NCBI RefSeq assembly: GCF_031877795.1
Contig: NC_133971.1
Location: 95,956,154-96,020,153, forward strand
Length of the DNA: 64,000 nt
From: Strix aluco
Lineage: Eukaryota > Chordata > Aves > Strigiformes > Strigidae
Direction: 5' to 3'
The translations under genes and the position numbers were made by a program. Below, piece by piece: positions 11,881 through 22,700 of the stretch (position 1 is the first letter of the stretch; each line of letters begins with the position of its first letter). The notes beneath the pieces are model-generated. The model searched no databases and was not told the DNA's origin. It was given only the letters and a program-made list of their open reading frames with translations.

Positions 11881-12480
11881 GGGGGCAGGTGAATGCCCCG
11901 CAGTGTTTAAGGAAGCACCGCGGGTACCAAAGCACCACAGATTGGCAACGTGAGCTGGCGGGTACCTGCACCACACTCAAATAACTTGGGAGACACGACT
12001 TAAAAATGCGAAAAGATGATCAATTCGAATCAAACTTATTTGGGATTCACTCCATCAGCTGCTTTTGCAGCACTCGCAGGAAATATCTGAGCGTTATCGC
12101 TGTGCTTTGGTGTGCAGAGGTGCCACTTCCAGGTCTGTGTCTGAGCAGGGGCAGGGGAAGGGTGAGGGTGCGGCTGCCCCTGCTCCCCGTCACCCTCGCT
12201 GCCTCCCAGAACATACTCAGGCCGGGCCGGGCGCCGGCACCCCGCGTTCCGCCAGCGCGGCAGGAATATTTCATCCCGGATTCACAGCTGGCGAAGGAAG
12301 CCCACACCTGGTCTCCACCGGGATTTCAACCGGTGACCTCGGCGAGGTGTGAGGGGGAGGAGACGTCAGCGCCCCTCGGCGGCTGCCGCGCGAGGGCCGA
12401 GGGGCCGGATCGCCTTCGGAAGCGGTGGCAAAGCTGCGTGCTTCCAAATGCACGTCAAGGTGGGAATTGTCTTCCAGTGT
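11881..12480. other. Non-coding, GC-rich and CpG-bearing patch
   Basis: Positions 12,110-12,440 are CpG-rich with open frames on both strands. None shows a domain. No TATA box, exon or RNA signature was recognised, so I leave it unassigned. Confidence 0.4.
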
Positions 12481-15400
12481 ACTACATGAAAAATACGTAA
12501 ATAATTCATAGAAATTTATTATTCAATGAGTGATTCCTACAAAAGCTAAAATCAGGCGGCTGAAGCCCTGAGGAATGTTTTCCTCCGAACTGCTACACAT
12601 GTCAGTCTGCAAGCCGAGGTATGAATATTTTAAGTACAACAACTTTTTTTTTTCCCTTTTTAACAGACTGTATGTGTCACCGAAGGTCACAGCCAGAACT
12701 GGCCCAAACCCTCGATTTACGCTTGGTGAGAAAGGGCAACGCTTTGACACTTGCTCCCAGCTGGAAAAAAGTGTACGAAGGTGTTTAAAATTTCTCAGGA
12801 AATGGGATTTCCCAGCCTATTCCTATTTTTGGACTCTCCGATCTGTTTTTCCAAATTTCATCTCAGATGTTTTAAATTCTCCGAGCTGATATATGTACCG
12901 TTTATCCTAGATTATTGATCTCGGGAGCAGAGCGTGTGTCAGCACTGCCTGTGTTAACGGTTCCTCTCCGTCTATGAATTTGCAAAACCAACAACACGTA
13001 TTTGGGAGGGTTTGGTGTTTTGTGAAGAGCAAATAAGACTCTGAAATACGGCGTAATCGATTGTGGACTCTCAACTAAAGTCATCAATCAGACTTTCAAA
13101 TAATTTTAAAATAATGCAAAGTACTTTGTTCTGGAGTGGGTAAAATGTTTCAATTGATACTTAACTGCAAATTTCCTTAATGATTAATAAGCAGGATGAA
13201 AAAACAAAAATATTTCAGTTTTATACTTTACCCTATTCTGACATAGCAAGTGGCAACGTGTCATACCGTTAAGATAATAGGAACATAAAATGAAAACATT
13301 CTAAAAAATCAAACTGCTTAAAATAGCTAATGAAAACTTTGAATGAACTTTTTTGTTTCCAAACATTTTTCCGTGGGATTTCTTTTGTGCCAAGTGTGTT
13401 CTGGTCTCTTGACAAAATTGGGTTTTTTCAGACAGCTTTTTCCAGCGAGGAACTCTTTCAGTAACCATTTCCCCGACCAGCCCCCGTCACAACGTGTTGT
13501 GCACTCTGAGCTTCTTTAAAATAGGAAATAAAATATTTCACTTGAGGCTTTTGAAGTTTGCAGCTGGTTTAAAAATACATTTTTGCGGTGTAATATTAGT
13601 CGCTGTCAGCTGCACTGCCTGAAAGCCCCTTTTTGTTCCGTTATTGGGTAATGAACGGCCAGGGAGGGGTCGAGCCCCCCTCGGCATGCTGCTGGGTCCC
13701 CCAGCCCTCCCCTCGCTCCCGGATGCCCGCCGAAACTGCTCCTGTGGCCCCAAAACACCCAATTCTTGTCCTTTTTTTGTTTATTTGCTCCTTTATTGTA
13801 TTTATTTCGGCGATTGGGATGACATGCGCAAGCGGTATTAAACCAAGCGTTTCCTGATGACGTGTTTTTCCACATTTTTCATTTTTCTTTCAAAAGTAGC
13901 AAGAAAGCTGCTGGTGCAGCACCACGGGGGTGCCCATGGCACGACCCGGGCACCCCCTGCAGAAGGAGCCATGCCCTGGGCAGGCCGGGATTTCGACACG
14001 ATGCTGCGATGCTGCTGCACCATCGCCCCGTTTCCCCGCAGCGGGGCGTGTCCTAGGCCCCCCCGGGAGCATCTCACGCTGCGTTTCTGATGAGGTCAGC
14101 GGCGAGATGTGATGACATACGCAGCTGTTACTGGTCCCGCTGGCTCCACGACAGGCTGCGGTGCCAGAGGTTACAAGCCTGGGAGGGGGGATGCCCCCTG
14201 AGGTGACAGTGGCCCTGGCCCAAGCCCCCGCTGACTGCTCTGACAGCAGCGTTGCTAATGTAAAAAATTATCGTTTTTATTCCTGGAGGAGATGAGGATT
14301 TTGACATGGTAGAGGTGGAGGAGCTCCCATCTCTGGAGCACTCCCTGTGCAAGAGGCGAGTGGTGCCACGGGCTGGGGGGCTCAGCAGGGGACTCGCTCT
14401 TCCCCTCCTCACCCTGCTCTTGGTCTCCTTTTTCTTCCTTTATTTCTCGTCCCTTCCTGTCCCCACGTTGTCCTGTCACGGGTGGCACCACCTCTTACCA
14501 CAGCATTTGTGCAGAGGAAGCAGAGACCCTGGGCTGGCAGCAGCTGTCTCCTGAGACCCGGTGAAAGGCGTTTGACTAATTATTCCAAGTCATCTTGCTA
14601 TTTTAGCTCTTCCTCCAGCCGTCCTCGCTAACTCCATTCCCCTTTGTCACCTCCGAGCACGCGTCCCAGTGCCGCATACGCTGCAAGAGCTCAGCCCGCC
14701 TCGCAGGGATGCACAAACCTGGTGTGATTAATCTTCCTCCAAGGTCGGCTGCTCCCACCAGCCCCGGGTTGAAGCTCCTGGGAGACTCCTGCTCCTCCAC
14801 CTTCTTGCACAAGAGTCCTTCACCCTCATCCTCTGGACATCACCTGGTGAAAGGACCGTAATAGGGCAATTAGTGGACAATCCAACTCCTGCTGGTACAA
14901 AGAGATGGCATCTGTGATGAAGAGGTTTCTTTAATTGCTAATTGAAGAGTTGAAAGACACCTTGGAATGAGTTTGGGTCAAACCCCACATGTGGGCACCG
15001 GCTGTGCAGGAGTAAGAGCCTGAACCCCCCATCAATGCTCCGGGTAATTCCCTTCTAGGGAGAAAAAAAAAACCCTTCCAGGCGCACACACACGCACACA
15101 CAGAGCCACTTTTCATTATTTTGTGTCACTCATTTCTCATTTGTTGCTATGCATATTGTGCCATTATAACAGGAAATTACATTTGCATCTTGTGTGGCAC
15201 AAGCATGTTGTGAATATCATAAAAACACATATGGTCATAAATGGTTTAAAAAAAAGGCGATAAAACTGACATTTAGAAAACAGCTTTTGAAAAGAGAAAA
15301 CATGTTCATAGAGCTTTTGTACATCTCTTCTATGTGAAAAATTCTGTGCTCTCATTTTAGAAGCTTTTTCGGCAAACTTCTTAATTTTTTTCTACGTATT

Positions 15401-15518
15401 AGTTTCAATGTTTTAGAAATTTTACTTTGCATTTTGAGCTTGAACATTCTAAAATCTCACAGAAGAAATCTGAATGAGTCCACCGAGTCTTTCCTAACTG
15501 TGTGTTGAAAGCAGAGTT
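12481..15518. other. Non-coding unique sequence, no gene recognised
   Basis: AT-rich, CpG-poor tracts lie at 12,480-12,680, 13,080-13,380 and 15,120-15,440. A more GC-rich middle spans 13,640-14,560. A CA-type microsatellite stub lies at 15,086-15,101. An octamer motif ATTTGCAT lies at 15181-15188 in an AT-rich tract that could be regulatory. No exon or known transposon was identified. Confidence 0.45.
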
Positions 15519-15805
15519 CCCGTCTTCCATGTGCATGCCCAGCGTGTGACTGATTTTGCTCAGGGGTCCATAGATTTGATCCCAGTATTAAGTGAGACTC
15601 TTTAATTTTGAATAATTTTGCAGTATAGTTGGATGAAACTATAATACTTTTGTGTGCTCTATGTCTTTGTGTGCTTAGAAATAGGGTTTCGGCCATTTAG
15701 ACATGGGCAGGTTCATCGTGGAAGTTGGGTTTGAGCTGAACTTCCCTGAATTCAGCTGGTACCTGGCTGTGGAGCTGGGGGAGGGTTGATTCACATCGGC
15801 ATCAT
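15519..15805 (+). repeat. Duplicated module, copy A
   Basis: About 287 bp that recurs in the same orientation at 17147-17456. The shared order is a 'cccgtct.cc.tgtgc' head, an AT-rich middle ending in 'ggatgaaactataata', a short ctttgtgtgct repeat, then a conserved small open frame and 'catcggcatcat'. By eye the head is about 90% identical and the small-ORF part about 98%. I do not recognise the module as a known transposon. It could be a local segmental duplication or two copies of an unnamed interspersed repeat. Confidence 0.9.
15703..15789 (+). CDS. Small open frame shared by both module copies (28 codons)
   Basis: ATG to TGA, 28 codons, beginning MGRFIVEVGFELNFPEF and ending LAVELGEG. 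I do not recognise the peptide and find no domain. Only about two substitutions separate it from its partner at 17354 over the shared 86 bp, clearly fewer per base than in the flanking part of the module. At the single codon that differs, TGG (W) in this copy is CAG (Q) in the other. No ribosome-context or splice evidence supports translation. It may be chance, a regulatory core that happens to be open, or a fossil of a larger coding sequence. Coding status is doubtful. Confidence 0.2.
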   Translation: MGRFIVEVGFELNFPEFSWYLAVELGEG

Positions 15806-17146
15806 GGAACAACAGAAGTTTTGTATGTTATAAGATCTTAATTTTAAATAAGAAAAAAAAAATAGCTAACTAGGAAGAGATTTTCATTACAGGTCAGAGG
15901 TCCTGACTTAAAACGCAGTTTCAGCCAAGAAAGGAGCATACAGAAAAACTGTCCTTTCCAAATACATTCACTCATTTTTCAGCTATCTCATCGTAGTCCC
16001 TGACTCGTGTTGGGGTTAACCACCCGGCGAGGCCGCGCCGGGGCCGCTCCCCGGGCGATGGCGCAGTGCCAAGCGGGGCTGCATCTCCCCCGTGGGCTTG
16101 GGGTTGCAATGTCCAGGTACATAATCATTTCCTGGGAGTTGTTTTTGCCCTCAGTCAGCTGCGGCTCTTGGTCCAACTTAGTGTCTGAGGGAAGATTTCT
16201 GCTAGTCATTGCTCTGTGCTCACAGCAGGGAATTCATTCTAATTTTCCAGGGCTGTAAACTGCAAACCTTTTATCTGTAGCCTTTAACACGATCTGTGAC
16301 AAGCAGATCCGATGTTAGCATGCTATGCTATAAATCCTCCTGAAATGTTCCTTTACACAGAAATTATGGGACTGATTCATGATCCAAATACGGATTTTCA
16401 GTGTGGGTCTTGCCAAGTCGCCATCGCTACCTTCTGCTTGAAATGATCATGAGAACTGTCTACCAAGCAAACGAGCTCTGCATCAGAGGAGGAGGAAGTC
16501 TTACAAGCAGCACCAAATCTCCTGTTTTTCTAACCAGTCATCGGAGAGGATTTCACTACCATGCAGCTGTGTACTTTCCTGGCAAACTCTCTGCGTGAAG
16601 ATATTCAGAGAAGCCTGGATTTGCATACCGTTCAATGCAAAGAAGTTTAATTTGCCTGTTTTCTATAGGGCTTGTGCACGCTGGAAGCGGGCACCTGTCC
16701 TTCACGTGTCGCCTCCCCGCGGGACCCTCCGTCCCCTGTGCTGGTGCAGGGTTGGGTGCCATCCCCACCTCGTCCCCGCCGTGTCCCCGCGCTGGCCCCG
16801 CTCAGGGATTCCCGTTGCGCTCCCAGGTTTAGCACGTGAGGGCTGCGTAACATTCAGCCCCGCGCCTTTGGCAGCCGTTCCCAGCCGGTGGATTTTTTCC
16901 AGGAGCAAAAAGCGCTGCTGCGGGCGGCCATGGGAGCCGGGAAGGGCCACGCTCTCTGCAGCGGGGGGAAACCTGAGCTGGGAAACTGCGAGCCTGCCTC
17001 CCCCCCGGGGAGCGCTCCCCACACCAGCCCACCTTCGCTGCCTCCTGCCTTGCTTTAATGACACCACCAAACACTAATTAACATCCCCTCCGTGGTTGGG
17101 CTTCGCTGTCCACGTCCTGCGTGCGGACAAACCGGGCCGGCTCTTT
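15806..17146. other. Sequence between the two module copies
   Basis: About 1.34 kb, not itself repeated. It is AT-rich at both ends of 15,830-15,990 and 16,250-16,400, with an octamer motif ATTTGCAT at 16619-16626. A GC-rich, CpG-bearing block lies at 16,690-17,060. No exon or transposon was recognised, and I see no flanking repeat structure that would make the pair look like LTRs. Confidence 0.45.
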
Positions 17147-17456
17147 CCCGTCTCCCGTGTGCTTGCCCGGCGTGTGACTGAGTTTGTTCAGGGGTCTGTA
17201 GATTTGATCCCAGTTTTAAGTGAGACTCTTTAATTTTGAATAATTTTGCAGTACAGCTGGATGAAACTATAATATTCTTGTGTGCTCTATAATATCTTTG
17301 TGTGCTCTATAATATCTTTGTGTGCTTAGAAATAGGCTTTCGGCCATTTAGACATGGGCAGGTTCATCGTGGAAGTTGGGTTTGAGCTGAACTTCCCTGA
17401 ATTCAGCCAGTACCTGGCTGTGGAGCTGGGGGAGGGTTGGTCCACATTGGCATCAT
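17147..17456 (+). repeat. Duplicated module, copy B
   Basis: Second copy of the module at 15519-15805, same orientation, about 310 bp. It is longer mainly because a 21-bp unit (ataatatctttgtgtgctct with one base more or less) is present three times at about 17269-17330, against a shortened pair in copy A. The order of all other blocks is preserved. Confidence 0.9.
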
Positions 17457-17473
17457 TTTATACCAGAGTTTGA
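17354..17473 (+). CDS. Small open frame in copy B (39 codons)
   Basis: Same start and first 28 codons as the frame at 15703-15789, except one codon (Q for W). The stop used in copy A is read as TGG here, so the frame runs 11 codons further, out of the module, and ends TLASFYTRV. No domain or known family was recognised. The changed stop argues against a strictly constrained protein, while the high identity of the shared part argues for some constraint or for recent gene conversion. Confidence 0.18.
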   Translation: MGRFIVEVGFELNFPEFSQYLAVELGEGWSTLASFYTRV

Positions 17474-18224
17474 TGCCAGGGCTGCGGCGCTGATTTACGC
17501 CAGCCGCCGATCTGACCTTTCTCCGGCTCCATTCGCTTTATTTCCACAAGCTCCTCAGCCGGCGCGAGGAGTTTCTGCTGTTTCGCTTCGGTTTTAATCT
17601 GAGCCATTCCAAGTTCTCACTCAATGCCCCGCGTCGCTCCCCTCCTGCTTTCGGAATTACCAGGAAAAGGTGAACACCTCTGTTGTGGTTTCCCCCTCCG
17701 TCTGCAAGCCCTGGCAGGGCCGCGCAGCCGGGGTGAAGGCTACTAGCCCCCCGTGTCCCTGGCCAGGCCCCCAGTCCCTCCCCGCTGAGCATCTGGCCTG
17801 CTGCTGTGCTGCTGGCGGCACAGACAGACACAGCAAAGGCGGGGAGTCGGCAGTTGGGTTTGTGACTCCGCAGCCAGGCACCGACTGACAAAGTTGTGAC
17901 TTGCAGAAGCACAAGGTAATAGAAGAAAGAAATTTCCCTCCCCGTGCCAGCTGCCTGTTTATCGGCGGCTCCCAGCCCGGTGTAATTCTTCCCCCTAGTT
18001 TTCAGTAATGGAATAGTTGACATTAAAGCAAGTCCCTTCTGCTGTTGCAGAGCCTCCCGCCTCGGCGAAGCCCCCTCGCCCCACACGCCCTCACAGCGCT
18101 GTGTTTAATTTATCGGGGTGAAACCGAGCTGGCGAAGGGCCCCGGGGAGGAGGAGGATGGAGGCTGGGGTCGAGGCCGGCCGGTGGGGAGGCCTCCTCTG
18201 CCTGACGTGGCACAGTTGTCCTCC
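17474..18224. other. Non-coding sequence, no gene recognised
   Basis: Largely GC-rich with CpG to 18,200. A 182-codon open frame on the minus strand (17538-18086) shows no domain, repeat or codon pattern I can recognise, so I treat it as compositional. Confidence 0.45.
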
Positions 18225-18315
18225 ACAGCTACATGCAAACCATGGACTTCTCTGTGACTCATTTCTTCATCTGCTGAATGGAGGCAATTGTTGCAATTCC
18301 ATAAAGCAAATAAAA
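18225..18315 (+). mobile_element. Ancient MIR-like SINE remnant
   Basis: The stretch 'acttctctgtgactcatttc' followed by 'ttcatctgctgaatggaggc' closely follows the tRNA-related 3' half of MIR-type SINEs (acctctctgtgcctcagttt, then cttcatctgtaaaatgg). MIR and related CORE/Amniote SINEs date to early amniotes and survive in birds as weak fragments, often within conserved elements. Only about 90 bp can be followed and the boundaries are soft. Confidence 0.5.
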
Positions 18316-18493
18316 TCAGCGAACACCCACTAATCTGCCTCCGCCCCGTCTCCCACGCAGCGCCTCCCGGCCCTCTCCTTCCCTTGCGGTACGGCTCAGC
18401 GCTGACACCCTCCATCCCTGCAACCTTCCCGAAAGCCCAGCACCCTGCCACAGCCCCGTCCTGCCAGACCCCCGGACAGGGCTGCAGGGAGCA

Positions 18494-18521
18494 GCGGGAG
18501 GAGGAGGAGGAGGAGGAAGAC
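18494..18521 (+). repeat. (GGA)n microsatellite
   Basis: A purine-only run of gga/gag triplets, about nine units including a gaa variant at the end. This polypurine tract lies in GC-rich sequence. Confidence 0.85.
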
Positions 18522-19429
18522 TTCAGAGCTTGGGCAGGAGCCCCAGGGGAAAACACAGGGTCAGCACTGCTCTAGAAAACAAAAAGGACTTGCAATATGT
18601 GAATTGGATGTAAAGGCAGAACTGCACCGCTTTTAACCTCCCACAGCAAAACTAATATTCTAAAATTTCTAATATTTCTAATCTTTCTAGGAGGTGCCGC
18701 TCGGAGCCGGCAAGGTCAGCCGTGCCTCCCTCTCTTCTGACGCGGTCTCCACCACTACATCCTTTCCACAGTTCAGTCTGATTTCTGATTCCACATTCTC
18801 TTTTAATATGAATATGAACATTTTGTACTTCCTGAATTTAGATAGGTGTCATATTTGTTGCTGAGCACCCGTAATTTTTGGAAGAGTGTTTGTACTGAAA
18901 ATGGAAACCTGTCATTTCCCTGCAACTCCCTTCTACATTTAATTACATCAGCTATTGTATCTGAATGTTTCACATCTCCTCTGTTAAATTATGATAATGT
19001 TGCTGAGATTAAAACTAACATGCATATCAAAAATTCTATAACCGTATACAATTTTCCCCATTCTTTTTAAAATTTCAGCAGGCACTGAGCTCTCAATGGA
19101 GTTGTACCTTCAATCATAATAAACCATCAAAAATAGGTGAACGGTACAGAAAGTTGAATATTAAGTCCCTGTTTTAACAAATCACCTTTATTCACCCTCT
19201 CCCGAGAAATCTAGGAGCTGGAAGCAGTGATATTTTGGAGGCAAAAGTATAGTATTTGAAAACTAGCAGAGGGAGAAAGAGCAAGACCTGTGGCCAGGTG
19301 TGTTCCCCCACTGACCCAGCCCAGAGGCAGGCACTGCCCCTGCCCACGCAGCCCTGCCACAGACACTAACGGGTTAAAAACAAATAAACAGGCAAATTCA
19401 AACGCTTCGGAGCCTCTCAGGGAGGAGTT
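18522..19429. other. Non-coding AT-rich sequence
   Basis: AT-rich and CpG-poor from about 18,780 to 19,160, with clusters of TAAT and ATTA cores. Nothing resembling an exon or known transposon was recognised. The 18,780-19,080 part could belong to a conserved element. Confidence 0.4.
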
Positions 19430-19700
19430 TCTATCATATCATTTCTATCAATTTACCAAAGCTGACACGTGACCCGTGATATTTTTTCCTGAAGCATGTT
19501 TTATGAAGACCTGAATATTGCTCACTCTGGTATGTACGCTTTGAAAATGAGGTATAAAAAAAGTACCAATCTTAATCATACGTTATCTCCAGTGAACACA
19601 TGATCTGTATTTCCAGGGAGCCGAGGTTTATTACAAATCATTTCAAGGTTCATAGGGAGCCTGTCCTTGCTCTTATTGATCATTTGTCTTTCAGTCATCC
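19430..19700. promoter_or_regulatory. Candidate conserved non-coding element
   Basis: A unique AT-rich tract with few CpG and with evenly spaced short palindromes and homeodomain-like words. No repeat or coding explanation was found. It ends near a TTTCAG with a T/C-rich run at about 19,690 that could serve as a splice acceptor, though no exon follows. Assignment rests on texture only. Confidence 0.3.
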
Positions 19701-22700
19701 CCTGATTAAAAAAAAAAAAGGCTCTGCCTGTGCAAAGTAGTGTTTCCTCATGCGACAGGAAGTTTCTGCGTTAAAGAGCTAATTATTGATCAGGAGAATA
19801 AGAGCTTGGCCCTTGGCCTGGGCCCAGCAGCAGGGCAGGGGCCAGTCCCACAGGTCCAGGGCCACGAGCTGGAGCCGACCCGCCGGTAGCTACAGCCGTG
19901 GTGTGGCTTCGGGCGCCAGCACCCCGCAGGGGTGATTGATCCCAGGTTCTCTATCAGAATAAAAATCACCTTCAAAAGCGTAATCCCTGCTTCTGCAGAA
20001 AACTGAGGGCAGTGCCCTTCTGCTCTGCCTGTGCACAGGGGGTGGCAGAGGCAGGTCTGCAGCTCAGGGCCAGCTCAGAGCAAGCAGCCTGAGCCATCTT
20101 CCGTGGAAAAAAAATCAGATTAAATACAGCACTGCTTTCCTGTTCTGTCCTGTGGTCTCTATTGACACAACCTGGCAACATTCAGCTGCCAGTCAGGGAA
20201 AATGTCCGTGAATATTTGCGCACACCGTTCCCGAGCACAAACTCGAAACTATGAATTTCCAGAAAACTCGTGAAACTCTTTCATAAAAGAAGAAATTCAC
20301 AGTTCCAGCGAGATGCTGGCTGCATGAGTCATATGGTGGCGTTTCTATTTCCTGATGGGGTGCTTTATGTAATCCTCCGGCTCAGCACGGGTTTGGAGCC
20401 GCGTCCTTGCTTCGCACACTTGCTCTCTGCCCTGCCCGTGGGCCGGGCTGCGGGGGGGCTCGGCGAGGCGGGGGCCTTCCCTTCGCACCCCCCGCTTGTC
20501 AGCTGCAAGGGCTCTGCCCAAATGCAATTGGTAGAACTTCACAGATCGAGGGCGTTTCACCTTGCCAGTATTTTCTAGAACCGGGGACTGATTTCCGAGG
20601 GCAGCTACCCCGCTGCGGGGATGTCCGGACCCAGCCCTGAGTCCCCCCCCACCGCACAGAGTTCCCTTTCTCAGCACTTCCCAGTCTCTCTGGAAACCCT
20701 GGATTTGGCAGAAATTTTTGTAGAACTAGGCTTTGCCACAAAAAAACCCAGAAAGTCTCTTTCTGCTCCGGCTGAGGAAGGCCTGGCAGAGCAGGTGGCC
20801 CCGGGGACGCTCTGCGGGCATGGGGTGAACTCAGCTCCTGACCCGTTTCCCATCAAGAAGAAGAGGAAATTCCACCGAAACCAGTTCTCTTTGAGTTTTT
20901 CTCTGCTGTGCCACAAAGCTGAATCTGTCTCCCTGACACTAATAAAGCAGAAATCTCCAGCCACCATCCCCACTTCACCCTCAGTTTTCTTTAAGAATTT
21001 AAAATTAACACTGTATGACTAAATCCAGCCCTGGGCCTAAAGCCAGACGTGCAGCAAGACACTTGCGTGCAAAGCCCCGCGCTGAAGAACGGGCCTGAAA
21101 TCCAGCAGCAGCATCTTCCCAGAGAGTCAAGAGAATTAAGAGATTACCGGCAAGGTAGCGGCGTTGGCAAGATTTGCATCGGGCGTAAGGTAATCAAAGA
21201 GCAGGGGCTGTGGTTAAGGAAGCGACGGGTCCACCTCCACCAGCGGAGCCGGGAGGGATTTACGGCCCTTGCCAGATGTCAGAGGGAGCCGTGGGGTTAG
21301 AGGGGGGTGACGTGGCGGGCTGGGGGGAGCTGCTCTGCTGGAAGGACTTGCTGTGTGCAGAGCAGAAAAGTAACAAACCAGAGCAGGAGCGAGGGCTTGG
21401 TTTGAGCCCGAGGACACAGCTGCGTCCCTTGGAAGGAATAGAGGCGTTCGTCCTGTCGGGTATTAATAGAAGTTTTCTGTTTTAAATAACAAGCACAGTA
21501 ATCAACTTAGGTAACCAAACTGATTCTGGTTTGTTTTTCAAATGCCCTGGAAATTGGATCTAAAAACAAAGATCCAGCGAGGAAGATGAATCATCTGATC
21601 AACAAATAAAGCTTTAACCCGCATGCGTGCTGGAGGCTCGTGCTCACCGCAGCCCTCCAGCCACGTGCAGCCCACCCCGGCATCCCAAACCCTGGTCGTG
21701 CTGCAGGCCAAGAGTGCTTTTGGGTGTTTTTTCTGTTCTCACTGAGGCAGAAACAAGATGTTAGTGGGGCTGGACGGCGGTGCAGGAAACCCTCGGGAGG
21801 GACACTGAGCCCAGGTCTTCTTCCGTTTCTCTGAGCTTGGGACCAGGAGGGATTTAAAAGATTTTTTTTTGCCAAGAACTTCGAATATTAGCGTAATACA
21901 GCAGATCACTATGTAATAATAGTGGCGTAAATATTTATTAAAATACAAAATTAATCAAGAACACTGTGCTTTAAAAAAAAAAACAGTGGCCACACCTGGA
22001 AGGCACCGCAGCAGCAGCTGGCCAGGTGGCACGTGGGTGACTGGAGAGGACCCAGCTCTGCAGAAACACGCAGGGCTTGGCCAGAAATTCAGGGTGGCAA
22101 GCTCCCTGGCTGAGGCACAGGCTTAGGGCTTGACCCTTCCTTTGCCCAAGCTTTGCTGGGTGTAAAACCCAGCACGTGAGGGTTGTGATGAGCCGTGGCT
22201 GAGCCAGGGGAAGACCCCCAGGAGCCTCCCTGCGGTTCAGGGAACCATGAATACAATGAGGATTTCTGCAGAGGTAACGTCTAGGCAGGATGAAGGTCAC
22301 TAAAGCACCCCAGGGGAAGGGGATGTTAGGATGGAAGTCTCCTCTGTGTCCTCCTCTGCCGTGGGCTCGCAGCAGTCGGGCGCTACCGACACAAGTAAAA
22401 GAGGCAGAGCCCTGTCCCTGCTGCACAGACACATCCATTTTTAAAAACGGGCCTTCTGTGCTCTTTTTTTTTTTTTCAGCTGTGTCTCTCCAAACTAAGT
22501 GAAAGATGTTCTCAGCTTAGTGGGATTAAAAAACAAAGTACGGTAGAAGTATTCTGGCAGTCAAGGCGGCGTTTAACTAAAATTGTCTGCCACAGGCACA
22601 TCTGAAATTAAGTTAGGATTTAATGGCAAACAAAAACAGCAAATGGATCTGAAAAAAACCCCACCCAACCACCCCAAAACCCATCATTTTTCTAGTGTTG

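Noticed and set aside
15519..17456. Pair of LTRs of an endogenous retrovirus
   Set aside because: No TG...CA ends, primer binding site, polypurine tract or retroviral coding sequence between the copies.
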